From Gammaproteobacteria bacterium (GTDB lineage Bacteria; Pseudomonadota; Gammaproteobacteria; SpSt-1174), in the NCBI GenBank assembly GCA_037388465.1, contig JARRKE010000004.1:1-64000 (forward strand): a stretch of 64,000 nucleotides of DNA, in the 5' to 3' direction. Both the position numbers and the translations under genes were made by a program. Every line of letters starts with the position of its first letter. Within the stretch, counting starts at the first letter, position 1. The notes beneath the pieces were generated by a model. It was not told the origin of the DNA, made no database searches, and was given only the letters and a program-made list of their open reading frames with translations. Below, in pieces: positions 17,034-27,337 of the stretch.

Positions 17034-18251
17034 ATGTCGAGCAAACCTGCCATCAAGAAAGTCGTGCTCGCCTACTCCGGCGGGCTGGATACCTCGGTCA
17101 TTCTCAAATGGCTGCAGGAGACCTATCAGTGCGAGGTGGTGACCTTCACCGCCGATATCGGCCAGGGCGAGGAGGTGGAGCCCGCGCGCGCCAAGGCGCA
17201 GCAGATGGGGGTCTCCTCGATTTACATCGACGACCTGCGCGAGGAATTCGTGCGCGACTTCGTGTTTCCGATGTTTCGGGCCAACACCATCTACGAAGGT
17301 GAGTACCTGCTCGGCACCTCCATCGCCCGGCCGCTGATCGCCAAGCGCCTGGTGGAGATCGCCAACGAGACCGGCGCCGATGCCATCTCGCACGGCGCGA
17401 CCGGCAAGGGCAACGACCAGGTGCGTTTCGAGCTGGGCGCCTACGCGTTGCGGCCGGACATCCAGGTGATCGCGCCCTGGCGCGAATGGGACCTCAATTC
17501 GCGCGAAAAGCTGCTCGCCTACGCCGAGCAGCACGGCATTCCTATCGAACAGAAGCGCGGCAAGAAATCGCCTTATTCGATGGACGCCAACCTGCTGCAT
17601 ATCTCCTACGAGGGTGGGATTCTGGAGGAACCCTGGAACGAGCCCGAGGAAGACATGTGGCGCTGGAGCGTGGCGCCGGAGCAGGCCCCGGACCAGGCGA
17701 CCTATCTGGAGATCCGCTACGAAAACGGCGACCCGGTCGCGCTGGACGGGAAGCGCATGAGCCCGGCCGAGCTGCTGGCCACCCTTAACCGGGTGGGCGG
17801 AGACAACGGCGTCGGCCGTCTCGATATCGTGGAAAACCGATACGTGGGCATGAAGTCGCGCGGCTGCTACGAAACGCCCGGCGGCACCATCCTGCTCAAG
17901 GCGCACCGGGCCATCGAGTCCATCACCCTCGACCGCGAGGTGGCGCATCTCAAGGACGAACTGATGCCGCGCTACGCCAGCCTGATCTACAACGGCTACT
18001 GGTGGAGCCCGGAGCGGCGCATGATGCAGGAGATGATCGACAACTCCCAGCAGCACGTGAACGGCGATGTGCGCGTCAAGCTCTATAAGGGCAACGTGAC
18101 CGTCGTCGGGCGCCGCTCCGAGACCGACAGCCTGTTCGATGCCAGTATCGCGACCTTCGAAGACGATGCCGGTGCCTACAATCAGCAGGACGCCGAGGGC
18201 TTTATTCGCCTCAATGCGTTGCGTCTGCGCATTGCCGGCCGGCGGCGCTGA
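17034..18251 (+). CDS. argG: Argininosuccinate synthase
   Basis: This enzyme condenses citrulline and aspartate with ATP to argininosuccinate. The 405-aa product has the N-type ATP pyrophosphatase loop AYSGGLDTS near residue 13, [15 protein letters not shown], and [16 protein letters not shown]. The start at 17034 gives the family N-terminus ([11 protein letters not shown]), although no good Shine-Dalgarno is visible. Longer in-frame starts run into the preceding terminator. It is followed by its own terminator, so it is monocistronic. Confidence 0.96.
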   Translation: MSSKPAIKKVVLAYSGGLDTSVILKWLQETYQCEVVTFTADIGQGEEVEPARAKAQQMGVSSIYIDDLREEFVRDFVFPMFRANTIYEGEYLLGTSIARPLIAKRLVEIANETGADAISHGATGKGNDQVRFELGAYALRPDIQVIAPWREWDLNSREKLLAYAEQHGIPIEQKRGKKSPYSMDANLLHISYEGGILEEPWNEPEEDMWRWSVAPEQAPDQATYLEIRYENGDPVALDGKRMSPAELLATLNRVGGDNGVGRLDIVENRYVGMKSRGCYETPGGTILLKAHRAIESITLDREVAHLKDELMPRYASLIYNGYWWSPERRMMQEMIDNSQQHVNGDVRVKLYKGNVTVVGRRSETDSLFDASIATFEDDAGAYNQQDAEGFIRLNALRLRIAGRRR

Positions 18252-18283
18252 TATCTTTCAAGCATATAATGGAATGCTTAACG

Positions 18284-18306
18284 GGCGGCCTTAGGGCCGC
18301 CTTTTT
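18284..18306 (+). terminator. Rho-independent terminator after argG
   Basis: GGCGGCC-TTAG-GGCCGCC followed by TTTTT, 33 bases after the argG stop. Confidence 0.88.
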
Positions 18307-18384
18307 GTTACATTGACTTGGCGGATCGCAGGAGGACCACTCTTCGGGGCGGTCATATAACTACAACACTATCGCCGAGGAACC

Positions 18385-21102
18385 ATGAAAAGTATTGCCA
18401 CCCTGTTCATGGCCGTACTTCTGGCCGTGGTGGTCGTCGCCCACGGTGCGGAGACGCGACAGGTAAGGGTGGGCGTTCTGGCCTATCGCGGCGATGCCAT
18501 GACGCAGCGGAACTGGACGCCGACCATCCGTTATCTCTCCAAGGCCATTCCCGGCTACAGCTTCACCCTCGTACCACTGAACAACAACGATATCGAGCAG
18601 AAGGTCGCCAACCACATGGTGGACTTCGTGCTCACCAATCCCGGTTCGTACATTACCCTGCAGAGCCGTTATGGCGTGAACCGTATTCTCACCATGGTGC
18701 GCCGGACCGATGCGGGACCGTTGACCGAGTTCGGCGCCGTCATCTTCACGCGCGCCGACCGTCACGACATCCGTACCTTGCAGGATCTGCGCGACAAGCG
18801 CTTCGCGGCCGTGCATCCGGACGGGTTCGGCGGATGGTGGATGGCCAAGCAGACTCTGATCGAGCACGGCATCAATCCGGAGCGGGCGTTCCGGTCATTG
18901 AGTTTCCGGGGGCTTCCACAGCGCAAGATTGTATCCGCCGTGCTGCGCGGGACGGTGGATGCCGGCACGGTGCGGACCGGCGTACTGGAGGCCCTGATCA
19001 ACCAGGGCGTCATCAAGGCCGGGGATATCCGGGTGCTGAATCCCAGGCATGTCGCGGGATTCCCCTATATGTTGAGCACCCGGCTTTATCCGGAATGGCC
19101 GCTGGCGGTGACATCGCGGGTACCGTTGCAGCTTGCGCGCGAGGTGGCCAGCGCCCTGTTGTTTCTTCAGCCCGACAGCCGCATCAATCAGGCGGCGAGC
19201 ATCGAGGGATGGACCATTCCGCTGCGCTACAGCAGCGTGAGAAACATGATGCAAACCCTGCGTGTGGGACCCTACAAGGATCTGGGGAACGTGACGGTGC
19301 GCCAGGCGGTGGACAATGCCTGGCCCCTGCTGTTGCTGATGGTAACCGGTATCCTCGGGGGGTTCATCATGTACATGATGTACATGAATCAGCGGGTCAG
19401 GAGTGCGCGCCGGCGCTTGTCGGATACCCTGCATTCCATCGGCGATGCGGTGGTGACGACCAACTCGCATGGCGTTATCGAATACATCAACCCGTCCGGT
19501 GAGGCGTTGTCGGGACTCGACAAGTCCGACGCCAGGGGACGGGATTACCGCAGGATTTTTCCGCTATACGACGACAAGACCGGTGAGGCGCTGGACGACC
19601 TGATCGGACCTTTCCGGAGGAGGGAAGGCGATGCGCACCGCTATCAGGATGCGTTGCTGCGCGATGGCGAGGGCAAAGAGCATGCCGTGAAGGTCACCAC
19701 CTCGCCGATACGTTCGGTGGGTGGCAAGGCGCGGGGTTACGTGCTTGTCATTCATGACGTCAGCGAGCTGCGCAGCCTGGCAAGTCAGCTCAATTACCAG
19801 GCGACGCACGATCCGCTGACCGAGATGTACAACCGGCGGGAGTTCGAGAAGCAGCTCGATGAACTCCAGCTCAGCATTTCAGACCATAGTGGGGAGCATG
19901 TTCTGTGCTACCTCGATCTCGATCATTTTAAGGTCGTCAACGATACCTGCGGCCATATGGCGGGTGACGTGATGCTCAAACAGGTGGCGACGGTATTGCA
20001 GGGGAAGATCCGCAACAGCGACACCCTGGCGCGTCTGGGCGGAGATGAATTCGGCATCCTGTTGCGCGACTGCAGTCTGGACAAGGCGAAGGAGATCGGA
20101 GAGACGCTGTGTAACACGCTGGCAGCCTATCCGTTCAAATGGGACGGCAAATCGTTTTCGGTCGGCGGCAGCATGGGCATCGTTCCCCTGGATACGTTGC
20201 ATGATGCGATCGACCTCATGCGCGCCGCGGACACGGCCTGCTATGTGGCCAAGGAGCAGGGCGGTGGCCGGGTGCACGTCTACGTGGCGGATGACGTCGA
20301 TCTGGCACGGCACCATGGGGAGATGGCCTGGGTGCAGCGCCTGACCGAGGCATTCGAGCACGACAGGCTGCAGCTCTACTGCCATTCGATGCAGAAATTG
20401 TGCGACGGCAATCCCACACGATCCCGGTATGAAATCCTGATTCGCCTGGTTGAAGAAGGCGAGCTGATTTTGCCGGGTGAGTTTCTTCCGGCAGCCGAAC
20501 GTTTCCGGTTAATGCCGACCATTGACCGGTGGGTGGTGCGTACGGCCTTTCAATTCATCGCGAAAGCAGGGTTCAGGCACAAACCGCATGCCCCCATCTT
20601 TTTCATCAATCTGTCGGGCCAATCCCTGGCGGATGAATATTTCCTGGGTTTCGTACGCGACCAGCTGAAGCAGCAGGGAATCGACCCGGCGATGATCTGT
20701 TTCGAGATTACCGAAACGGCGGCTATCGCGAATCTCGACGCGGCCGCGGAACTGGTGCAGGGTTTCAAAAACATGGGTTGCCAGCTGGCACTGGACGATT
20801 TCGGCAGCGGGCTTAGCTCCTTTGCTTATTTGCGGCGCCTCCCGGTGGATTATCTGAAGATCGACGGGAGTTTCGTGCGCGATTTGTTGCATGACGTCGT
20901 CAGTGCGGCGATGGTGAAGTCCACGCTGCAGATCGGGCGGGTCATGGGGATCGAGACCGTTGCGGAATATTGTGAAACGGACGAAATTCTGGCCCATCTC
21001 AAGGAAATCGGGGTGGATTACGCCCAGGGCGATGCGGTGGGCAAGCCGATTCCTCTGACGGAGATTCCGGAAAGTGCGGGTGCCGCCGAAGGAGCTGGGT
21101 GA
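18385..21102 (+). CDS. PhnD-like periplasmic sensor with PAS, GGDEF and EAL domains
   Basis: This 905-aa protein has a signal peptide (about 1-22), a periplasmic solute-binding domain of the PhnD/phosphonate type (about 25-290; GVLAYRGD, LTNPGSY, DAGTVRTGV), one membrane helix (about 312-333), a PAS domain (about 340-455), GGDEF (signature intact at about 551, I-site RNSD just before it) and EAL (E in YEILIRL near 681, DDFGSG, DYLKIDG). Both c-di-GMP synthesis and breakdown look possible. A periplasmic ligand, possibly phosphate- or phosphonate-like, is inferred. It appears monocistronic. Confidence 0.9.
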   Translation: MKSIATLFMAVLLAVVVVAHGAETRQVRVGVLAYRGDAMTQRNWTPTIRYLSKAIPGYSFTLVPLNNNDIEQKVANHMVDFVLTNPGSYITLQSRYGVNRILTMVRRTDAGPLTEFGAVIFTRADRHDIRTLQDLRDKRFAAVHPDGFGGWWMAKQTLIEHGINPERAFRSLSFRGLPQRKIVSAVLRGTVDAGTVRTGVLEALINQGVIKAGDIRVLNPRHVAGFPYMLSTRLYPEWPLAVTSRVPLQLAREVASALLFLQPDSRINQAASIEGWTIPLRYSSVRNMMQTLRVGPYKDLGNVTVRQAVDNAWPLLLLMVTGILGGFIMYMMYMNQRVRSARRRLSDTLHSIGDAVVTTNSHGVIEYINPSGEALSGLDKSDARGRDYRRIFPLYDDKTGEALDDLIGPFRRREGDAHRYQDALLRDGEGKEHAVKVTTSPIRSVGGKARGYVLVIHDVSELRSLASQLNYQATHDPLTEMYNRREFEKQLDELQLSISDHSGEHVLCYLDLDHFKVVNDTCGHMAGDVMLKQVATVLQGKIRNSDTLARLGGDEFGILLRDCSLDKAKEIGETLCNTLAAYPFKWDGKSFSVGGSMGIVPLDTLHDAIDLMRAADTACYVAKEQGGGRVHVYVADDVDLARHHGEMAWVQRLTEAFEHDRLQLYCHSMQKLCDGNPTRSRYEILIRLVEEGELILPGEFLPAAERFRLMPTIDRWVVRTAFQFIAKAGFRHKPHAPIFFINLSGQSLADEYFLGFVRDQLKQQGIDPAMICFEITETAAIANLDAAAELVQGFKNMGCQLALDDFGSGLSSFAYLRRLPVDYLKIDGSFVRDLLHDVVSAAMVKSTLQIGRVMGIETVAEYCETDEILAHLKEIGVDYAQGDAVGKPIPLTEIPESAGAAEGAG

Positions 21103-21175
21103 TTTTTGAACAATTCCGCTTTAGGCTTTCCCGGCGCGTTAGAATGCGCGGTTTACGTGAGGACAGGTCTGGGAC

Positions 21176-21910
21176 ATGCGGAACGCGCTGGCAATCATTG
21201 TGGTGATCCTGTTTCTGACGGGGCTGAACGGCTGCGCCACCGTTCCGCCCGGACAGCAGGATGCGCGCGACCCGTGGCAAAGCTACAACCGCGGCATGTA
21301 TGCCTTCAACGACGCCCTGGACAAGGCCGTGATGAAGCCGGTGGCCAGGGGATATCTGAAGATCACCCCGCAATTCGTGCAAACCGGCATCGGCAATTTC
21401 TTTTCCAATTTCGACGATTTCGTGGTGCTGACCAACGATATCCTGCAGCTCAAGGGGCAGCAGGCCGCCTCCGACCTTTCCAGGATCGTATGGAATACCA
21501 CCGTCGGCCTGGGGGGCTTTCTGGATGTCGCCTCGTCGATGGGCATGCCCAAGCACAACGAGGATTTCGGCCAGACCCTGGGTTACTGGGGCGTGCCGAG
21601 CGGACCGTATCTGGTGCTTCCGTTCTTCGGCCCCAGCGACCTGCGCGACGCACCTTCCATGGTGGTGGACCTGTACACCGACCCGACCATATTCACTCAG
21701 CAGGGCGACGTGCGTTGGGGATTGTTTGCCATCAATGCGGTCCAGACCCGGGCGGCCTTGCTGCCGGCCGAAAAGCTCCTGCTCACCGATTCGATCGACC
21801 CTTACGCGACCCTGCGCGACGCCTACCTGCAGCGGCGCAAATACCTGGTGTACGACGGGCATCCCCCGCAAAGCAACAGCCTGCAGCAGGAACTGGAGAA
21901 TCTGGATTGA
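21176..21910 (+). CDS. mlaA: Phospholipid-binding lipoprotein MlaA
   Basis: This 244-aa outer-membrane lipoprotein of the VacJ/MlaA family removes misplaced phospholipids from the outer leaflet. The lipobox is LNGC with the lipidated Cys20. The family core is clear: DPWQSYNRGMYAFND, NFFSNFDDF, LGYWGVPSGPYLVLPFFGPS. The other Mla genes (mlaFEDCB) are not in this window. A small membrane-protein gene and mpl follow on the same strand. Confidence 0.95.
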   Translation: MRNALAIIVVILFLTGLNGCATVPPGQQDARDPWQSYNRGMYAFNDALDKAVMKPVARGYLKITPQFVQTGIGNFFSNFDDFVVLTNDILQLKGQQAASDLSRIVWNTTVGLGGFLDVASSMGMPKHNEDFGQTLGYWGVPSGPYLVLPFFGPSDLRDAPSMVVDLYTDPTIFTQQGDVRWGLFAINAVQTRAALLPAEKLLLTDSIDPYATLRDAYLQRRKYLVYDGHPPQSNSLQQELENLD

Positions 21911-21940
21911 GACGAATCTCCATGCTCACGGAGTGAGTTG

Positions 21941-22459
21941 ATGTACGTGGCACTTCGTCCATTTTTGCGTCTCTGTCTGCTCAATGCCGGCCCGCAGGAT
22001 CTGCCCGCCCTGCGGGGTTGGTTCTGGACGACGCTGTTCCTGTATTTTCTGGTCGACTGGCTGCTGGCGATGCCCGGCAACGGTCACCTCAAGGGGTTGG
22101 GTCAGTCCCTGTTGGATACCGCCCTGCTGTGGGTCTATACGACGCTGCTGCTGAGGTTATTCCGCCATACCCCGCGATTCATGCAGACCATGACGGCCCT
22201 GGCGGGCAGCGGCGCCATGATCGGCACGATCCTGCTGCCCCTGGTCTACAGCATGGTCTACGCCCAGGCTCAACATGCCGAGGTCGGCATAACGGGGGTG
22301 GCGTACCTGGTTATCGCCGGCTGGCTGGTGGTGGTCTATGGCCATATTTTCCGACAGGCGCTCGGCTTGCGCCTGTTCGCGGCGGGACTGCTTGTTTCGA
22401 TCCTCTATCTCGTGACAACCTCCATCATCATGCAACTGCTGTTTCCCAACCTCGTCTGA
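21941..22459 (+). CDS. Integral membrane protein, unknown
   Basis: This 172-aa protein has about four or five hydrophobic helices (GWFWTTLFLYFLVDWLLA, LLDTALLWVYTTLLL, AYLVIAGWLVVVYG, LFAAGLLVSILYLVTT). I do not recognise the family with confidence. The ATG at 21941 has GGAG seven bases upstream; a TTG one codon earlier is possible. The stop overlaps the mpl start (TGATG), so the two are translationally coupled. An envelope role is suggested only by its neighbours mlaA and mpl. Confidence 0.75.
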   Translation: MYVALRPFLRLCLLNAGPQDLPALRGWFWTTLFLYFLVDWLLAMPGNGHLKGLGQSLLDTALLWVYTTLLLRLFRHTPRFMQTMTALAGSGAMIGTILLPLVYSMVYAQAQHAEVGITGVAYLVIAGWLVVVYGHIFRQALGLRLFAAGLLVSILYLVTTSIIMQLLFPNLV

Positions 22460-23826
22460 TGCACATTCACATTCTCGGTATTTGCGGCACCTTCATGGGC
22501 GGCATCGCACTGCTCGCGCGCGAGGCCGGCCACGAGGTGAGCGGCTCGGACGCCAACGTCTATCCCCCCATGAGCACGCAGCTCGAAACCCAGGGTATCC
22601 GCCTGCAGGAAGGCTTCGATCCCGCCCACCTCGAGCCTGTGCCCGATGCCGTGGTGGTCGGCAACGTCATGTCACGTGGCAATCCGATGGTCGAGGCGGT
22701 GCTCAACCGCAGCCTGCCGTATACCTCCGGACCCCAGTGGCTTTACGAGCAGGTGCTGCGGGATCGGTGGGTGCTGGCGGTCGCGGGCACGCACGGCAAG
22801 ACCACCACCAGCAGCATGCTGGCCTGGATCCTCGACTATGCTGGTCTGGAACCCGGCTTTCTGATCGGCGGGGTGCCCGAGAATTTCGGCGTTTCCGCCC
22901 GCCTGGGCGGCAGCCGCTTCTTCGTGGTCGAGGCGGACGAATACGATACGGCCTTTTTCGACAAGCGTTCCAAGTTCGTTCATTACCGGCCTCGCACCCT
23001 GGTCATGAACAACCTCGAATTCGACCATGCGGATATCTTTCCCGATCTGGCCGCCATTCAGCGCCAGTTCCATCACCTGGTGCGAATGGTGCCCGGCGAG
23101 GGACTGATCGTCCGCCCCGCGCAGGATCCTCACCTCGATGAGGTGCTGGCGATGGGCTGCTGGACGCCCGTGGAACGGTTCTCCCTGGATGGCGCGGCCG
23201 ATTTCGAGGTCCGGCTGACCGCGCCGGACGGGTCCGGGTTCGAACTGCGGGTGGGCGGCGAGCGGGTCGGCGAGACGAACTGGGACCTGCTCGGAGCCCA
23301 TAACGTGAGCAATGCCCTTGCCGCCATCGCGGCCGCCCGGCACGTCGGCGTGCCGCCTGCCGTGGCGTTGGAAGCGCTGGCGCGCTTTCGCAACGTGAAA
23401 CGGCGTCTGGAGCTGTATGCGGAGGTGGACGGCGTGCGGGTGTACGACGATTTCGCCCACCATCCGACGGCGATCCGCGCCACGCTCGGTGCCCTGCGTG
23501 CCAAGGTCGGGCAGGGGCGCATACTCGCTATTCTGGAACCGCGCTCCAATACCATGCGCCTCGGTGTCCATGCCGGGCAGTTGAGTGATGCCCTGAGCGG
23601 GGCGGACCGGGTTTTCGTGTTCCGGCCCGCAGATCTGCAGTGGGATCTCGCCGCGGCGGTGGCTCCGCTGGGGGAGCGGGTGGATGTCGAGGACGATCTC
23701 GACCGGCTGCTGGAGGCCGTACTGGCCCGGGTACAGCGAGGGGATCATATCCTGATCATGAGCAACGGCGGTTTCGGCGGCCTGCACGGCCGGTTAGCCA
23801 AGGCCCTGGCCGGTGCCGTACAGTAG
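22459..23826 (+). CDS. mpl: UDP-N-acetylmuramate:L-Ala-gamma-D-Glu-meso-DAP ligase
   Basis: This ligase attaches tripeptide salvaged from peptidoglycan turnover to UDP-MurNAc. The 455-aa product has the Mur fold: HILGICGTFMGG at the N-terminus, ATP loop AGTHGKTTTSSM, EADEYDTAFFDKRSKF, and DDFAHHPTAI in the C-terminal domain. The length matches E. coli Mpl. The start at 22459 overlaps the preceding stop; the frame is open upstream but lies inside the previous gene. Confidence 0.95.
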   Translation: MHIHILGICGTFMGGIALLAREAGHEVSGSDANVYPPMSTQLETQGIRLQEGFDPAHLEPVPDAVVVGNVMSRGNPMVEAVLNRSLPYTSGPQWLYEQVLRDRWVLAVAGTHGKTTTSSMLAWILDYAGLEPGFLIGGVPENFGVSARLGGSRFFVVEADEYDTAFFDKRSKFVHYRPRTLVMNNLEFDHADIFPDLAAIQRQFHHLVRMVPGEGLIVRPAQDPHLDEVLAMGCWTPVERFSLDGAADFEVRLTAPDGSGFELRVGGERVGETNWDLLGAHNVSNALAAIAAARHVGVPPAVALEALARFRNVKRRLELYAEVDGVRVYDDFAHHPTAIRATLGALRAKVGQGRILAILEPRSNTMRLGVHAGQLSDALSGADRVFVFRPADLQWDLAAAVAPLGERVDVEDDLDRLLEAVLARVQRGDHILIMSNGGFGGLHGRLAKALAGAVQ

Positions 23827-23851
23827 CGCATTGGCAACTTGTTCGTGAGCG

Positions 23852-25158
<1,307 letters not shown>

Positions 25159-25162
<4 letters not shown>

Positions 25163-25776
25163 CGCAGCGCACCATCGCCCTGGCCATGACCGGCGCCTCC
25201 GGCGCCCCCTACGGGTTGCGTCTGCTCGAATGCCTGCTCGAGGCGGACATTCACGTACAGCTGATGCTGTCCAAGCCCGCGCAGGTGGTGATCGGCATGG
25301 AGACCGACCTGCAGCTGCCGGGTCGGGCCGCGGAAATGCAGCGTTATTTCACCGAACGGTATGCGGCGAAAGCCGGTCAGCTGCAGGTGTTCGAGCGGGA
25401 ACAATGGACGGCACCGGTCGCGAGCGGGTCTTCGGCGCCGGAGGCCATGGTGATCTGTCCCTGCACCACCGGCACGCTGGCCGCGGTCGCCACCGGGCAG
25501 AGCCGCTCGCTGCTGGAGCGTGCCGCGGACGTGGTCCTCAAGGAGCGGCGTCGGTTGATCCTGGTGGTGCGGGAGACCCCGTTCTCGGATATCCATCTCG
25601 AGCACATGCTGCGGCTGAGCCGCATGGGTGCGGTGATCATGCCTGCCAATCCCGGTTTTTATCATCAGCCGCAGGGCATCGACGATCTGGTGGATTTCAT
25701 GGTGGCCCGCATCCTGGATCACCTGCAGGTGCCGAACAGTCTGATTCGCCGTTGGCATGAGGAAGACGCGCCATAG
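25159..25776 (+). CDS. ubiX: Flavin prenyltransferase UbiX
   Basis: UbiX makes prenylated FMN from dimethylallyl phosphate and FMNH2, the cofactor of UbiD in ubiquinone synthesis. The 205-aa product has the flavoprotein start [15 protein letters not shown], the [16 protein letters not shown] segment, and [17 protein letters not shown]. It overlaps the kinase stop (ATGA). No ubiD is in the window. Confidence 0.94.
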
Positions 25777-25781
25777 CGCGG

Positions 25782-26369
25782 ATGACGCGTATGCGTATTC
25801 CGCTTTTTCCGCTGCAGACCGTGGTGTTCCCCGAGGGCTTGTTGCCTCTGAGGATATTCGAGGCGCGCTATCTGGACATGGTCAGCCGCTGCCTGCGTGA
25901 AGACGGCGGTTTCGGCATCTGCCAGATCCGCTCGGGCAGCGAGGTCGGGGCCGCCGCGGAGATCTATGACGTCGGGACCTACGTACGTATCGTGGACTGG
26001 AGCCAGAGTCAGGACGGCCTGCTGGCGATCACCGTCAAAGGCGAGAAGAAATTCCGTGTGCTGTCCAGCACCGTCGAATCCGATCAGCTGCGCACGGCGG
26101 AAGTGGAATGGCTGCCCGAGGAACAGGAGGCCGCTCTGCCCGAAGAGTTTCGCACCCTGGCCGAACTACTGGAACGGATCGTGTCTCAGCTTGGAGAGGC
26201 CTATCCGGGCCCGGCGCCGCGCTTTGACCTGGCCGGTTTCGTCGGCGCCCGGCTGACCGAGATCCTGCCGCTGAAGGCTGCGCTCAAGCAGGAACTGCTT
26301 GAGCAGGACGACCCCCTCGTGCGGTTGTTCGCCCTCCGGGATGCCTTGCACAATCTGGATCTTGCATGA
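25782..26369 (+). CDS. LON N-terminal substrate-binding domain protein
   Basis: This 195-aa protein matches the N-terminal domain of Lon protease (IPLFPLQTVVFPEGLLPLRIFEARY) but has no AAA+ or protease part, so it is the stand-alone peptidase-S16-like family. It may bind unfolded or specific proteins; its function is not established. The start is at 25782, or three codons later (MRIPLF). It follows ubiX by 5 bases. Confidence 0.88.
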   Translation: MTRMRIPLFPLQTVVFPEGLLPLRIFEARYLDMVSRCLREDGGFGICQIRSGSEVGAAAEIYDVGTYVRIVDWSQSQDGLLAITVKGEKKFRVLSSTVESDQLRTAEVEWLPEEQEAALPEEFRTLAELLERIVSQLGEAYPGPAPRFDLAGFVGARLTEILPLKAALKQELLEQDDPLVRLFALRDALHNLDLA

Positions 26370-26460
26370 GATTTATCAATTCCATGCGGTTTAAGTGTCG
26401 TATCTGCATCCCCATAATAAGTTTTAACCTTCGCTAACCCCCAACCCCGAGGACACCGTT

Positions 26461-26826
26461 TTGGCTACTACCACACTCACAGAGCAGAATTTCGAGGAAA
26501 CGGTCACCGGCAACGACATCGTGATCGTGGATTTCTGGGCCACCTGGTGTGCACCGTGCCGCGCTTTTGCGCCCATCTTCGAGGCGGCTTCGGAAAATCA
26601 TTCCGACATCGTGTTCGCCAAGGTCAATACCGAAGAGGAACAGGCGCTGGCCGCCCATTTCCAGATCCGTTCCATCCCCACGCTGATGATCTTCCGCGAG
26701 CAGGTCATTCTCTTCGCCCAGCCCGGCATGCTGTCCGCCGCCCAGCTCGAGGACGTCATCGGCAAGGTGCGCGAGCTGGATATGGCCAAGGTGCATGAAG
26801 AAATAGCGAACCAGCAGGCCGGTTGA
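26461..26826 (+). CDS. Thioredoxin-family protein, active site WCAPC
   Basis: This 121-aa protein has a single thioredoxin fold: VIVDFWATWCAPCRAF with the redox pair CAPC (Ala where classical thioredoxin has Gly) and cis-Pro in RSIPTLMIF. No signal peptide, so it is cytosolic. The start is TTG at 26461, preceded by GAGGA at seven bases. A non-ATG start often gives modest expression. It is probably a general disulfide reductase rather than the main thioredoxin. Confidence 0.9.
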   Translation: MATTTLTEQNFEETVTGNDIVIVDFWATWCAPCRAFAPIFEAASENHSDIVFAKVNTEEEQALAAHFQIRSIPTLMIFREQVILFAQPGMLSAAQLEDVIGKVRELDMAKVHEEIANQQAG

Positions 26827-26871
26827 TCCTCCGAAAAACTTGCCAGGGATCAAGGATTGTGCTGCGGGCGA

Positions 26872-26900
26872 TTGTCAGCCCCGGCTAAACTTTTTATATT
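26872..26900 (+). promoter_or_regulatory. Promoter of the cold-shock gene
   Basis: TTGTCA (26872-26877), a 17-base spacer and TATATT (26895-26900), each one base from consensus. Transcription would begin near 26907, just before the long hairpin at 26913-26976. Confidence 0.7.
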
Positions 26901-26912
26901 TAATAGTGGGTT

Positions 26913-26976
26913 TGCGGTATCGCGAGTTGCCTTTCGCGTGTACTCCACTGCAGTAACCGCAACCCGCGATACCGCA
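26913..26976 (+). promoter_or_regulatory. Long hairpin at the 5' end of the cold-shock mRNA
   Basis: Two 18-base arms (26913-26930 and 26959-26976) pair over their whole length with a single A-C mismatch, enclosing a 28-base loop. The hairpin starts about six bases into the predicted transcript and ends 28 bases before the csp ATG. The Shine-Dalgarno (AAGGAG) lies outside the stem. Cold-shock mRNAs are known to use 5' UTR structure for temperature control; this particular element I do not recognise. Confidence 0.75.
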
Positions 26977-27004
26977 TGTGTTCTGGTTTACAAGGAGTTA
27001 CACC

Positions 27005-27211
27005 ATGCGCACCGGTATCGTGAAGTGGTTCGATACTAAGAAGGGATTCGGCTTTATAACGCCGGATGATGGGACACAGGACGTGTTCGTACACTTCTCT
27101 GCTATTAGGATGAACGGCTACAAGACGCTCGACGAAGGGCAGGCTGTACATTTTGAGAGCGAGGCGGGCGAAAAAGGCCCGCAGGCCACTCTCGTAAACC
27201 CTACCAAATAA
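27005..27211 (+). CDS. Cold-shock domain protein
   Basis: This 68-aa single cold-shock domain has RNP1 KGFGFI and RNP2 VFVHF. Proteins of this family bind single-stranded RNA and DNA and melt RNA structure. The ATG at 27005 follows AAGGAG with good spacing. Its own promoter, a structured 5' UTR of about 98 bases and a terminator make it a separate unit. Confidence 0.95.
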   Translation: MRTGIVKWFDTKKGFGFITPDDGTQDVFVHFSAIRMNGYKTLDEGQAVHFESEAGEKGPQATLVNPTK

Positions 27212-27250
27212 GGCCTAGGCGTACCCTGATACATTTGATCCGTTTTTAAG

Positions 27251-27276
27251 AAAAGCCCGGTGACGGGCTTTTTCTT
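27251..27276 (+). terminator. Rho-independent terminator after the cold-shock gene
   Basis: AAAAGCCCG-GTGA-CGGGCTTTT continuing into TCTTT, 39 bases after the stop. It is nearly symmetric and could also work on the other strand. Confidence 0.85.
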
Positions 27277-27337
27277 TGCCTGCGTGGTTCACGCATGCGC
27301 TATGGTTGTCATGCTGCCATGACTTGGGGAGGGGGAT

